Shown: positions 34,727 through 44,546, counted from the first letter of the stretch. The stretch: 64,000 bases of DNA from Muriicola sp. Z0-33 (GCF_026126425.1 NZ_JAFMPW010000003.1:186001-250000); one strand, 5' to 3'. The notes: generated from the letters alone by a model not told the origin. Program-made: numbers and translations.

Positions 34727-34960
34727 TTAAGCCAATTTAGCTTTGTTTCTTTTAGTAGTAAAAGAAAGCGCTTTCTTTACTCTAGAGTTACTTCTCTTAT
34801 AAAGACGAGCAACTTCAGTAGTAGTTTCTTTAACTTCTTCATTTGTATCAGTTACAATTCCCATTTCTATAGTAGCAATCTTAGTAACTACTTTAGCATC
34901 CTGAGCCTGAGCTGCGAATCCGATAAAAAGAATAAAAATTAAAGTTATAATGGCTTTCAT
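34727..34960 (-). CDS. Small secreted basic protein, paralog of the one at 21606
   Basis: A 77-residue protein with a signal peptide (MKAIITLIFILFIGFAAQAQ) and a mature part ending RVKKALSFTTKRNKAKLA. It shares the signal and C-terminal motif with the gene at 21606 but has a shorter middle region. The ATG at 34960 follows a GTG in frame at 34963; I prefer the ATG. A perfect 24-base palindrome lies just upstream of the start. Function unknown. Confidence 0.75.
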   Translation of the reverse strand: MKAIITLIFILFIGFAAQAQDAKVVTKIATIEMGIVTDTNEEVKETTTEVARLYKRSNSRVKKALSFTTKRNKAKLA

Positions 34961-34967
34961 CACTTGT

Positions 34968-34991
34968 GCGTTTTATATATATATAAAACGC
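34968..34991. other. Perfect 24-base palindrome upstream of a small secreted protein gene
   Basis: The left arm GCGTTTTATATA (34968-34979) is followed immediately by its exact complement TATATAAAACGC (34980-34991), with no loop bases. It is eight bases upstream of the ATG at 34960. A 12-bp no-loop palindrome is more like a dimeric protein-binding site than a terminator. AT-rich composition raises the chance of random occurrence but not to this length. Confidence 0.6.
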
Positions 34992-35148
34992 CATGTGGTG
35001 TATCCTGACCGGTTCCATTTCGTCGAAAAACCCTTATTTTTCGGTATCTGACAACTTATCGGATAAAGTGCAAAATTTTCCCGATGAGTGTAACCTACCC
35101 CTAAAACACTTAACCGATTCTTATGTGTAGTTTATCGATATAAAGGAC

Positions 35149-35829
35149 TTATAATTTCAGTAGTAAATTGGGGTCAGGGCAATTATTTTTATAATAATCC
35201 AGTTCCTTTGCACTACAAACACCAGGATAGTCCCCATTGTATTCACCAATATCACATATTAACTGAAAGTGTAAATGAGGGGCATAATTGACATTAATTT
35301 CAGTTTTTCCGAGTATTCCAAGCACTTCTCCTGCTTCAAAAGGCTTTCCTGGGTAAAGATCTTGAATAGAAGAAATAGAGAGATGTCCATAAAGTGTATA
35401 AAATCTTCGATGAAATGCAATATGCTCCAAAACAATAGTAGGGCCGTAATCTCCTTTCGCACTGTTATTGCCAAAGCTATGTACCTGACCTCTTAGCGGA
35501 CTATGAACTTTGGTTCCGGCCTTTGCCCAAAAGTCTGTCCCCAAATGGATATTCCTGGGAGCCTGGTCCTGCATTCGGAAACTGTCATAGGTCTTGTATA
35601 AACTGCGCTGCTCCAAATAACCACCATAGGCTACTTTAGCAGATCTTTTTTTTAATATTTTATCAATATAAAGCTGGCAAATATCTGGCTGCGAGATATC
35701 TAGGCCCTCAACTTCCACATTGAAAACCGAAAGATCTATAGGGGTATACTCCGATAAGGGAATGCTATTATCCAATATGCGGATGCTGGAATTACTAATA
35801 GAATAAATTACCTTTTCAACCTTGGTCAT
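35149..35829 (-). CDS. LytM-type M23 metallopeptidase
   Basis: A 226-residue protein with a C-terminal M23 domain. Zinc ligands are in IHLGTDFWAKAGT (His-x3-Asp) and PHLHFQLI (HxH, last His), with TLYGHLS between them, the full LytM pattern. The protein begins directly with polar sequence and has no signal peptide, unusual for a peptidoglycan endopeptidase, so it may be cytosolic or exported another way. The N-terminal 80 residues have no recognised domain. It is followed on the opposite strand by the malectin lipoproteins, with no operon partner. Confidence 0.85.
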   Translation of the reverse strand: MTKVEKVIYSISNSSIRILDNSIPLSEYTPIDLSVFNVEVEGLDISQPDICQLYIDKILKKRSAKVAYGGYLEQRSLYKTYDSFRMQDQAPRNIHLGTDFWAKAGTKVHSPLRGQVHSFGNNSAKGDYGPTIVLEHIAFHRRFYTLYGHLSISSIQDLYPGKPFEAGEVLGILGKTEINVNYAPHLHFQLICDIGEYNGDYPGVCSAKELDYYKNNCPDPNLLLKL

Positions 35830-36103
35830 GTGATAAAACTACAGGAATTCTTTGACGATTTTGTTAAAAACAAATTCCTTATACCTCTCATTTTCATTGG
35901 ATTTCATATAATTTCGTTACAAGAAAAGGATAGAATATGTTTTGATCTACTCTGAAATACATAACCATAATGGCATTTTAACCTTCAAAACCCAAATCAT
36001 TTCATCGAATATTTAGAAATATTATTGGTTGAAGACTGCTATTTGGATAAATTCACCATAAAAATTGGAGTAAATCCTTACACTAACTAATATCATACAC
36101 ATT

Positions 36104-36796
<693 letters not shown>

Positions 36797-36829
36797 CATT
36801 CTGCTTAGTCAACACCATAGCAAAAATAT

Positions 36830-36863
36830 CCCCGTCCGCGCAGTCCGCAGATGGGGTTTTTTT
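36830..36863 (+). terminator. Intrinsic terminator after the first malectin gene
   Basis: CCCCGTC pairs with GATGGGG (one G-T wobble), with an inner GCG/CGC stem, followed by a seven-base T-run. It separates the two malectin genes into different transcripts. Confidence 0.8.
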
Positions 36864-36982
36864 ATCATTTATATTACTAAATACCTACTACCAGACTACT
36901 TGCCCTAAAGTGGAAGATTTGCTTTTTTAGTATATTTGAAAAGCCTTAGAGGCTTAATCCCCAAAGATTAAAAGAACACCCT

Positions 36983-37672
36983 ATGAAAACCCCATTCATC
37001 TGCACAGTATATGTGCGTATAGTAAGCATAATTTTATTGATCGGTATCAGCAGTTGTTCAGATACTAACCTTGAACCCATAGGCGGTATGCCTATGGATG
37101 AAGAACCAATGGAGAATACCGAAGAAGCTGAAACCGAAGAAACAGAGGAAACCACGGGTATCAGTGAAAACCCTATTTTAAGATTAAACTGTGGCGGCGA
37201 TGAAATAGGCTATGGAGATACTGTTTTTACAGAAGATAATTTTTTTGGCGGGGATACCATGGATTTTGAAAATGCGGCCGTAACGGAAGTCCTAAACACT
37301 GAAATGGACGGTATATATATTAAACAACGTACAGCCATTGATGAATTGGGTGGCTTTACCTATTCCATTCCAATTACCAATGGCACTTATATAGTTAAGC
37401 TTCATTTCGCAGAAATTTTCTATGGTGCACCTACAGGAGGAATAGGAACGGGGAATGCCAGAGTTTTTGATGTTGAAGTTGAAGGGGCAGTTTTGCTCGA
37501 TGATTTAGACATCTTTATTGAGGCCGGCGCCCTAACTGCTCTAATTAAAGAATTTGAAGTAACCATCGAAGATGAGGAACTCATCATCAGTACAAGTGCC
37601 AGTGTAGGTCGCCCGGCGCTTGCTGCCATAGAAGTACTTGGCGATGGGCAAATTATAAATTCAGGGGGGTAG
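36983..37672 (+). CDS. Malectin-domain lipoprotein, second copy
   Basis: A 229-residue paralog of the upstream protein: lipobox SSC (near Cys-26), an acidic Glu/Thr-rich linker (about 40-60; TEEAETEETEE) without the Pro-Glu repeat, and a malectin domain with ILRLNCGGDEI, YSIPITNGTYIVKLHFAEIFYGAP and IEVLGDGQI. The two domains align along their full length, so they come from a duplication but have diverged. Likely binds a di- or oligosaccharide on the cell surface. Gap of 186 bases with a terminator between the copies. Confidence 0.85.
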   Translation: MKTPFICTVYVRIVSIILLIGISSCSDTNLEPIGGMPMDEEPMENTEEAETEETEETTGISENPILRLNCGGDEIGYGDTVFTEDNFFGGDTMDFENAAVTEVLNTEMDGIYIKQRTAIDELGGFTYSIPITNGTYIVKLHFAEIFYGAPTGGIGTGNARVFDVEVEGAVLLDDLDIFIEAGALTALIKEFEVTIEDEELIISTSASVGRPALAAIEVLGDGQIINSGG

Positions 37673-37735
37673 TATACACCCACTTCGTATCTTAGAAGTA
37701 AGATTAGTAAGGAAATGCTCCTATTTACAACTAAA

Positions 37736-38422
37736 ATGAAAAAATTGCTAAATATGAAATTGACTTTTATAATTATGGCACTAGTACTATCAGGTGCCTG
37801 CCAATCGGGAACAAAAACAGATAAAACCAAGCCAGTTGTGGTGGCCGAAGCCGTTAAACCTGCTACACAGGATTTACAGCAATATGAGAGAGCATATTTT
37901 GCCAGCGGCTGTTTTTGGTGCGTAGAGGCTATTTATGAAAGCGTTAAAGGCGTAAAAGAGGTAATATCAGGCTACTCAGGAGGAACTGAAGAAAACCCAA
38001 CCTATGAGCAGGTAGCTTATGGAAAAACAACCCATGCCGAGGCAGTTGAAGTCTATTACGATCCAAAAGTAATCTCATTTTTTCAATTGGTACAAGTGTT
38101 TTATGGGTCACATGACCCGACCAGTTTTAACCGCCAGGGGCCAGATAGAGGTGCACAATACCGATCTATCGCCTTTTACCAAAATGAAGAAGAGAAGAAA
38201 ATTATTGAAAGTTATAAATCGGCCCTTGAAGATAGCAAGGTCTATGACAGACCCATTGTTACGGAGGTTACTGAGTTCAAGACATTTTATAAAGCAGAGG
38301 ACTACCATCAGGATTATGAACGAAAAAACCCTAACAATTCATACATCAGAAATGTATCTATTCCGAGGTTAAACAGATTTAAGAGTAACTTCCAGGAATT
38401 CCTGAAAGAGGCATCTCATTAA
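37736..38422 (+). CDS. msrA: Peptide-methionine (S)-S-oxide reductase, lipoprotein form
   Basis: Reduces methionine-S-sulfoxide in proteins. The catalytic motif ASGCFWCVEAIYE and the later YSGGTEENPTYEQV, HDPTSFNRQGPDRG and YHQDYERKNP are MsrA signatures. The protein begins with a signal peptide ending in the lipobox LSGAC, so the enzyme is lipid-anchored, probably in the periplasm or on the surface, unlike most cytosolic MsrA. I chose the ATG at 37736; 37715 and 37754 are also in frame. A terminator follows. Confidence 0.93.
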   Translation: MKKLLNMKLTFIIMALVLSGACQSGTKTDKTKPVVVAEAVKPATQDLQQYERAYFASGCFWCVEAIYESVKGVKEVISGYSGGTEENPTYEQVAYGKTTHAEAVEVYYDPKVISFFQLVQVFYGSHDPTSFNRQGPDRGAQYRSIAFYQNEEEKKIIESYKSALEDSKVYDRPIVTEVTEFKTFYKAEDYHQDYERKNPNNSYIRNVSIPRLNRFKSNFQEFLKEASH

Positions 38423-38446
38423 AAGGGTTTTTGAACTATAAAACAG

Positions 38447-38473
38447 AAGCGACTTTTTAAGGTCGCTTTTTTT
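38447..38473 (+). terminator. Intrinsic terminator of msrA
   Basis: AAGCGAC pairs with GTCGCTT across an eight-base loop and runs into seven T bases, 25 bases after the msrA stop. Confidence 0.85.
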
Positions 38474-38647
38474 ATATCTCGGTTTTACCTTTTATCTTTA
38501 GAAACACAGCCATAGGTATAATAATTACCTCGTTTTTGGTAAAAAATTAGTAATATTTAATAGGTCGTACTTAGGAAGAATATCATAATATTAGCAAGAC
38601 AAAAGTTTCCTAAACTAATGTGCCTGAACAAATAACCCATCCATACC

Positions 38648-39976
38648 ATGAATAATAGACGAGTATTTATAAAAAAAACAGCAATAGGTGGCGCGGCAAT
38701 TAGTCTGGGTGGTCTTGTACTTCCAAGTAAGAGTTACGCCCAGGTTTTAGGTGCTAATGATAAAATTAATACTGCAGTAATTGGGGTAAGAAGCAGGGCA
38801 AAAGCCCATGTAAAAGCCATACACAATGATAAAAATGCCAGAATTCTGTATAACTGTGATGTTGACGACAACATAATAGAGGAGCACAATACCTGGTGTG
38901 AGGACAACATTGGCTATATTCCTAAAGTAGAAAAGGATTTTAGAAAAATTCTGGAGGACAAAGATGTGGATGCCGTATTTATTGCTACTCCAGAGCATTG
39001 GCATGCCCCTATGGCAATCATGGCCCTGCAGGCCGGGAAACATGTATATGTTGAAAAGCCTTGCAGTCATAACCCGCATGAAAACGATTTGCTGGTAGCT
39101 GCTCAAAAGAAATACGGCAAGAAAGTTCAAATGGGGAATCAACAGCGATCGGCTAAGTCCTCCATCCTCGCAATAAAGGAGATCAGAGAGGGTATCATTG
39201 GAGATGTTTATAAGGGAGAAGCCTACTATTCTAACAACAGAGGCTCTATTGGAAAAGGGAATGTAATTGATGTTCCCTCTACCCTGGATTGGGAACTTTG
39301 GCAGGGACCTGCACCAAGGGAAGATTACAGAGATAATATTCATCCATATAATTGGCACTGGTTTCGGAATTGGGGAACCGGGGAGGTTCACAACAACGGG
39401 ACACATGAAATTGATATTTGCAGATGGGCACTGGGGGTTGATCTTCCAGAGTCTGTAAGCTCATTTGGAGGCAAACATACCTTTAATGACGATTGGGAAT
39501 TTGTAGACAACCAACAGGTAACTTATAGTTTTAAGGACAATAAATTTATTACCTGGACTGGCCATAGCCGGGGTATTATGAAACCGGAACGTCCTGGTAG
39601 AGGCGCCACAATTTACGGAAGCAAAGGAGCTATCACTTTAAGTAGAAATGCATATAAACTCTACGCCCTTGACGGATCGCTGATTAAGGAAGTGAAAGAA
39701 GCGGCTCAAAGTGCCACTACCAATACCAGAGGGGAAGGTAGTCTTGATATTGATCATGTTGGGAACTTTTTTGCTGCAATAAGGGAAGATGTTACACAAC
39801 ATGCACCTATTGCAGATGCCGCTATCAGTACCATGATATGCCACCTGGGAAATATGGCCCAGGATGCAGGAGAAACATTAATGGTAGACCCCTTGACAGG
39901 AAAAATATTGAACAACGATAAAATTATGGCCCACTGGAAAAGAGAATATGCAGATGGATGGGAACCAAAACTATAG
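38648..39976 (+). CDS. Tat-exported Gfo/Idh/MocA-family oxidoreductase
   Basis: A 442-residue NAD(P)-dependent oxidoreductase or related enzyme of sugar derivatives. A twin-arginine signal (NNRRVFIKKTAIGG) means folded export through TatC. The Rossmann domain has GVRSRAKAH where GxGxxG is expected, so the second Gly is replaced. The conserved EKPCSHNPHEN loop and a long C-terminal domain (HNNGTHEIDICRWALG) fit the family. The next gene is a second Tat member with a 12-base gap, and a CBM9-like gene follows, so the three likely form a sugar-processing unit. Confidence 0.88.
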   Translation: MNNRRVFIKKTAIGGAAISLGGLVLPSKSYAQVLGANDKINTAVIGVRSRAKAHVKAIHNDKNARILYNCDVDDNIIEEHNTWCEDNIGYIPKVEKDFRKILEDKDVDAVFIATPEHWHAPMAIMALQAGKHVYVEKPCSHNPHENDLLVAAQKKYGKKVQMGNQQRSAKSSILAIKEIREGIIGDVYKGEAYYSNNRGSIGKGNVIDVPSTLDWELWQGPAPREDYRDNIHPYNWHWFRNWGTGEVHNNGTHEIDICRWALGVDLPESVSSFGGKHTFNDDWEFVDNQQVTYSFKDNKFITWTGHSRGIMKPERPGRGATIYGSKGAITLSRNAYKLYALDGSLIKEVKEAAQSATTNTRGEGSLDIDHVGNFFAAIREDVTQHAPIADAAISTMICHLGNMAQDAGETLMVDPLTGKILNNDKIMAHWKREYADGWEPKL

Positions 39977-39988
39977 TTTAGATTAAAG

Positions 39989-41176
39989 ATGGATAGGAGA
40001 GACTTTATAATTAAAGGCGGTTTGGCATCGGCTGCATTGGGAAGTTCGGCTTCCTTATTAGGTATGCCTGGCAGCACAACTTTAAATGACACTATTAATA
40101 TCGGAATTATTGGTACGGGAAATCGCGGTGGTGGTCTTATACCAAAGATCAATGATATTGAGGGGCTGAATGTAGCAGCTTGCTGTGATCTTATTCCATT
40201 CAGACTAAGAGATGCCATTACCAAAACCTCAGGGAAGGCAAAAAAATATGAGGATTATAGAAAATTATTAGAGGATAAGGATATTGATGCAGTCTTAATT
40301 GCCACTCCTTTCAGTACCCACTCTGCCATTGCATCTGATGCTATAGACGCAGAAAAACATGTTTACTGCGAGAAAACCATGGCCATGGGGTATTCCGGAA
40401 TACAAAACCTGGTAGATAAGGTTAGAAATTCTGACAAGATATTTCAAACCGGCCACCAATATCACAGTTCCAGATTGTACAGACATGCTGTAGCACTTAT
40501 CAGGGAAGGGAAAATTGGCAGGATAACTTCGTTCGATTGCAGTTGGAACCGAAATGGAAACTGGAGACGTCCGGTTCCAAGTCCGGATTTGGAAAGAGCC
40601 ATTAACTGGAGAATGTACCGTGAGTACTCCGGAGGTTTAGTAGCGGAGTTATGCTCACATCAAATAGATGTGGTGAACTGGATTTTAAATGAGGTCCCGG
40701 AAAAAGTCGTAGGTAGTGGAGGCATAGACTATTGGAAAGATGGTAGAGAAACTTACGACAATGTTCATCTGATCTACACCTATCCTTCCGGAATCAAAGC
40801 CAATTACACCAGTCTGACTAGCAACGCCATGGATGGTTATCAAACAAAAATCATGGGAGATAAAGGCACCATCGTACTGAGCTTTGCTGAGGCGTGGTTT
40901 TATCCCGAAGGAAAATATAAAAAAGAGATGGGCAATGTTGACGGTGTGGCAGGCGCAACCGTAAAATGGGAAGAAGGAAAAGGTATTCCGCTCAAGTTGG
41001 CCCATACCGATCCAAGTACCCAGGCTTTAGAAGATTTTAAAAACAATATTTTGAACAATACCATCCCGGAATCTAATATCACAAGCGGGTCTAAAGCCGC
41101 GGCTTGTGTACAGATGGGATTGGATGCCATGCACCAGGATAAGGTGGTGCGTTGGAATGAGGATTTAAATATTTAA
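39989..41176 (+). CDS. Tat-exported Gfo/Idh/MocA-family oxidoreductase, second member
   Basis: A 395-residue relative of the previous gene. Twin-arginine signal (MDRRDFIIKGGLASAALG), a complete Rossmann motif (IGIIGTGNRGGG), CEKTMAMG where EKP is usual, and C-terminal family blocks (GGLVAELCSHQIDVVNWIL). It starts 12 bases after its neighbour, so the pair is probably co-transcribed. Substrate cannot be told; glycoside or inositol-related sugars are typical. Confidence 0.88.
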   Translation: MDRRDFIIKGGLASAALGSSASLLGMPGSTTLNDTINIGIIGTGNRGGGLIPKINDIEGLNVAACCDLIPFRLRDAITKTSGKAKKYEDYRKLLEDKDIDAVLIATPFSTHSAIASDAIDAEKHVYCEKTMAMGYSGIQNLVDKVRNSDKIFQTGHQYHSSRLYRHAVALIREGKIGRITSFDCSWNRNGNWRRPVPSPDLERAINWRMYREYSGGLVAELCSHQIDVVNWILNEVPEKVVGSGGIDYWKDGRETYDNVHLIYTYPSGIKANYTSLTSNAMDGYQTKIMGDKGTIVLSFAEAWFYPEGKYKKEMGNVDGVAGATVKWEEGKGIPLKLAHTDPSTQALEDFKNNILNNTIPESNITSGSKAAACVQMGLDAMHQDKVVRWNEDLNI

Positions 41177-41205
41177 AATACATAGGAACCCCAAAACTAT
41201 GAACT

Positions 41206-41940
41206 ATGAAACGTGCAATAGCATTATGCTTTGTTATGGCCTTATTTTCGTGCCATAAATCGATTAAAAAAGAAGACCATCATATCATTGAGGTACTTAA
41301 AACAGACCATCCTCCTACACTTGATGGCAAAATCACTGAAAATTCCTGGAATAAGGCCACCTGGCACCCACTAGACCAGAATTGGATAGGTAACTCCTAT
41401 ACTTTCGAGGATTTTAATGGCAGGTACAAATTATGTTGGGACAAAGAAGCATTATATCTTCTGGTAGAAGTTACCGATGATATGCTCTATGACGGTCATA
41501 AGGATCCTTTTAAATTCTGGTGGGATGATGATTGTGTTGAAGTTTTTCTGGATGAGGATAACTCCGGAGGGTTGCATCAGTACAGCCACAATGCTTTTGC
41601 TTATCATATAGCACTGGATGGCAATGTAGTGGATCTGGCGCCCGATAGAGAACCAAGGCTTTTCAATGATCATGCAACTTCTGTTCGGGTGACTGAAGGG
41701 AACAAGAGCATCTGGGAAATAGCTTTAAAATTATATCCTGATACTTTTTTGGACAACGCTAGTAATGTACCGGTAAAACTGTCGGAAGATAAAAAAATTG
41801 GTTTTGCCCTGGCTTATTGTGATAATGACGGCAGCAAGGAAAGAGAGAACTTTATTGGGTCTGTATTTGTTCCCGGGGAGGATAAAAATCAGGGATGGAT
41901 CAATGCAGATATTTTTGGGACTTTAATATTAAAGGAGTAA
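41206..41940 (+). CDS. CBM9-like carbohydrate-binding lipoprotein
   Basis: A 244-residue lipoprotein with a signal peptide and lipobox (ALFSC). The mature part begins with the CBM9/DOMON-like pattern PPTLDGKITENSWNKA.W, followed by WDKEALYLLVEVTDDML and KFWWDDDCVEVFLDEDNSGG, with conserved Trp and Asp residues of the sugar-binding beta sandwich. It follows the two Tat oxidoreductases by 29 bases and is convergent with the sigma-factor operon. Likely binds a xylan- or glucan-type oligosaccharide outside the cell. Confidence 0.82.
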   Translation: MKRAIALCFVMALFSCHKSIKKEDHHIIEVLKTDHPPTLDGKITENSWNKATWHPLDQNWIGNSYTFEDFNGRYKLCWDKEALYLLVEVTDDMLYDGHKDPFKFWWDDDCVEVFLDEDNSGGLHQYSHNAFAYHIALDGNVVDLAPDREPRLFNDHATSVRVTEGNKSIWEIALKLYPDTFLDNASNVPVKLSEDKKIGFALAYCDNDGSKERENFIGSVFVPGEDKNQGWINADIFGTLILKE

Positions 41941-43449
41941 TTATTTTTCCAAAACAACATCGCTGTAAACAGAATTAATTGTAATTGACCCCTCGGCATT
42001 TTTGTTCAAATGATAACTTTTTTGAGTGGTTTTGCCACGTTCGGTAGATTTATCCCAAACCAAATAGGTAGGGCTACTCAATTTAGATGAAGTACCATTT
42101 ACGTAAATTTTATATGGTGTAGTGGGTAAATCACAATTTAATTCCCCATGCTGCATTGATATGTCCAGATCTTTAAAATTTTTGGCCAAGCCATTAATGC
42201 GTAAAGCTCCAAGATTATTTTTTATACTGGCACTATTAATAAGACGCTCAATGGTAACTTCAGAAGAGTTAGCACTCAGATTGAGGAATTTAACATCTTT
42301 CAGGGCAATTTTATCTGAATAATTGGTGTTAAGACTTCCATTTCCCCAGGTCTGTACACTCACAGGAGAATAAGAAGCTACAATATTGGTCCTTTCTCCA
42401 TCAATATTGGTGGCCTGCAACCTTGCGTAAGACAAGGTTGCTTTCAAATTAGTTGTATTTTCGGCCAGTTTAACTTCTCCATGCCGCACATTCATTTTTA
42501 ATTTGGCAGATTTTGGCATTTTTATCTTTATTGTTTTCTTCACCTTATACTTCTTCTTCCCTCCCTGAGAATAGTTAAAGAAAAAACTGGAACGACTATC
42601 AAGACTATCTTTATCGATGAAAAGAAATCGGGTAGAATCTACTGCTTTTCTCGCTAAGCGAATGGCCTTTTCTCGCTGCCTCATTGCCTCAGCCCGCTCC
42701 TTTTGAACTTCTTCCCTTACCAATTGCCTTTCTTTCAGCTGTTCTTTCCGCTCATCAAGCTGCAATTGCCGCTCTTTTAAACGTTCCTTCTGCAGTTCTT
42801 GTCTTTCTTGCTGACGCTCTTTCCAGGCTTCTGTTCTCTCGGCAATTCTGTCTGCCCATTCGGCCATGCGCTCTTTGTATTCGTCGTCAAAATTTTCGTC
42901 AAACTCTTTTTTCCATTTCTTCATATACTTCTCCCCTTCTTTTTGATACTTTTCGTAATCAAAATTCTGTACTTCAAAGGGGGGCATTGGTGGCATATCC
43001 ATAATTTCCGGGAAATCTGGCAGGTCAGGAATTTCGAGGTCCAGGAACAAGGTTTCTAACTCCGGAAATTCCGGGATTTCAATAATAAAATCGTTTACCT
43101 GAATATTGTTAAACCCGTTTGCGAAAGAAAATATGCTTTCCGCCTGAGTACTAATCTCAATGGTTTTACTGTTTCCAAGAATTTTAATCCCACCATTCTT
43201 AAAATAATCTTCGGCTTCTTCTTTGCTGGCACCTTCTAACTCAATTTCAGCCTCTATGACCACTTCATTCTTATCCCAAGTTTCGAATTCTATATCCGCA
43301 TAACTTGTATTGATATCGATAACCGCATCTTTATCTACTTTAAAGGATTCTTTAAACGTTTTAGATTCCTTCTGCCCGTATGCCGTTATCGCCATAAGGC
43401 AAAAAAGGGCACCGCTTACTTTAAACACTATTTGCTGTAACTTGTTCAT
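41941..43449 (-). CDS. DUF4097-like envelope protein with a long charged helix
   Basis: A 502-residue protein with a signal peptide (cleavage near AYGQK). Beta-rich segments (about 25-135 and 300-502) look like the DUF4097 putative-adhesin fold. Between them, about 165-275 is a highly charged, almost uninterrupted predicted helix rich in Lys, Glu, Gln and Arg (MAEWADRIAERTEAWKERQQ, then RQELQKERLKERQ) that should form a coiled coil. It is the last gene of an operon with a sigma factor and a candidate anti-sigma gene, and overlaps the latter by 29 bases. Probably the output or sensor partner of the system; function unknown. Confidence 0.7.
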   Translation of the reverse strand: MNKLQQIVFKVSGALFCLMAITAYGQKESKTFKESFKVDKDAVIDINTSYADIEFETWDKNEVVIEAEIELEGASKEEAEDYFKNGGIKILGNSKTIEISTQAESIFSFANGFNNIQVNDFIIEIPEFPELETLFLDLEIPDLPDFPEIMDMPPMPPFEVQNFDYEKYQKEGEKYMKKWKKEFDENFDDEYKERMAEWADRIAERTEAWKERQQERQELQKERLKERQLQLDERKEQLKERQLVREEVQKERAEAMRQREKAIRLARKAVDSTRFLFIDKDSLDSRSSFFFNYSQGGKKKYKVKKTIKIKMPKSAKLKMNVRHGEVKLAENTTNLKATLSYARLQATNIDGERTNIVASYSPVSVQTWGNGSLNTNYSDKIALKDVKFLNLSANSSEVTIERLINSASIKNNLGALRINGLAKNFKDLDISMQHGELNCDLPTTPYKIYVNGTSSKLSSPTYLVWDKSTERGKTTQKSYHLNKNAEGSITINSVYSDVVLEK

Positions 43450-44005
43450 TTTTTGATGATTTTAATTCGTTTAATCTGTTTTTTAATTTCTGCAACATTT
43501 GTAATCTCAACTGTAAATTTTTGATCAATGCATTGATCGTCTGATCATTAGGTCCTATTTCGTTCAATTCTTTATTAAGTCTTTTATACTCTGCATTTAA
43601 TTCTGCAAGACGCTCCATAAATTGGTCTACCAGGTCTTTATTAGCATCTGAAATTTCTAATTGTGAAAGTTCAAGATTGATGTTTGCCACATAATAATTC
43701 TCTACCACTTTTAAATCTGGTGAAAGATCTCCAAGAGAAATCCCCTCTTGCTGCTCTGGCCCATTGTCTTTATCAACCACGGTAGTTTTAATTTCTTCTC
43801 CGTTGCCAAGCTGGCGATAGGTAAAAAACCCTATACTCACTACGATTACCACGGAGGCTGCAATCCTCAGAAAAGTTGAAGAAAAACGTCGCTTCTTCGG
43901 AAATGAGCTGTTTAGCAACTCCTCGAACCGTTTCTCATGGCCCTCTTTCATCATGTACTGCTTCTCCTTGTCCTTTTTAAATAACTCTCTAAGATCCTGT
44001 GCCAT
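43421..44005 (-). CDS. Putative anti-sigma factor, single-pass membrane protein
   Basis: A 194-residue protein with a cytoplasmic N-terminus (about 1-43; charged, including EKRFEELLNSSFPKKRRF), one membrane helix (about 46-62; RIAASVVIVVSIGFFTY), and an extracytoplasmic coiled segment (about 85-190). The order and its overlap with the sigma gene (17 bases) suggest an anti-sigma role, but the usual HxxxCxxC zinc motif is absent and no known family is recognised. Assignment rests on position and topology. Confidence 0.6.
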   Translation of the reverse strand: MAQDLRELFKKDKEKQYMMKEGHEKRFEELLNSSFPKKRRFSSTFLRIAASVVIVVSIGFFTYRQLGNGEEIKTTVVDKDNGPEQQEGISLGDLSPDLKVVENYYVANINLELSQLEISDANKDLVDQFMERLAELNAEYKRLNKELNEIGPNDQTINALIKNLQLRLQMLQKLKNRLNELKSSKNEQVTANSV

Positions 44006-44546
44006 AACTTTTACTTTTAAGTAATTCTTTCAATTGTGCTTTCCCACGGAGTAATCTTGTTCTACAAGTAGTCTGCTCTAACTTCAATATTTCAGATATC
44101 TCACTGTGATCATATCCTTCAACCAGAAATAACTGAACAACAAAGCGATACTTATCGGGTAATTCCTCCATTGCCTTTTTAACCACTTCTACAGATATGC
44201 TCTCCTCCACCTGCCAATCGTCATCTTCAACAATATGAAGGGTGCTTTCCTGAAGTTCCAGATACTTTTCCTTTTTAGATTTTATATGATCCAGACTTTT
44301 ATTAATAACTATTCTTTTCAACCAGGCGCCAAATGTAACTTCTCCCTTGAACTGTTCAATCTTTTGAAACGCTTTGATAAATGATTCCTGCAATACATCT
44401 TCAGCATCATCCTCGTTTTTCAAGAATCGCATTGCTACACAATACATACCATCGCAGTATTGCTTATACAGTTTTAATTGCGCTCTGCGATCATTCGCTT
44501 TGCAGCGTTCAATTAGATCAATCTGAAACATCTGGCCAGTTTCCAA
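43989..44546 (-). CDS. Sigma-70 family (ECF) RNA polymerase sigma factor
   Basis: A 185-residue extracytoplasmic-function sigma factor. Region 2 (DAEDVLQESFIKAFQKIEQF, then FGAWLKRIVINKSLDHIKSK) and region 4 (YDHSEISEILKLEQTTCRTR) are clear; region 3 is missing, as expected. It overlaps the next gene by 17 bases and so sits in a sigma/anti-sigma/effector operon that probably controls its own expression. Starts at 44546 or, less likely, the ATG at 44528. Confidence 0.9.
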   Translation of the reverse strand: METGQMFQIDLIERCKANDRRAQLKLYKQYCDGMYCVAMRFLKNEDDAEDVLQESFIKAFQKIEQFKGEVTFGAWLKRIVINKSLDHIKSKKEKYLELQESTLHIVEDDDWQVEESISVEVVKKAMEELPDKYRFVVQLFLVEGYDHSEISEILKLEQTTCRTRLLRGKAQLKELLKSKSYGTGS

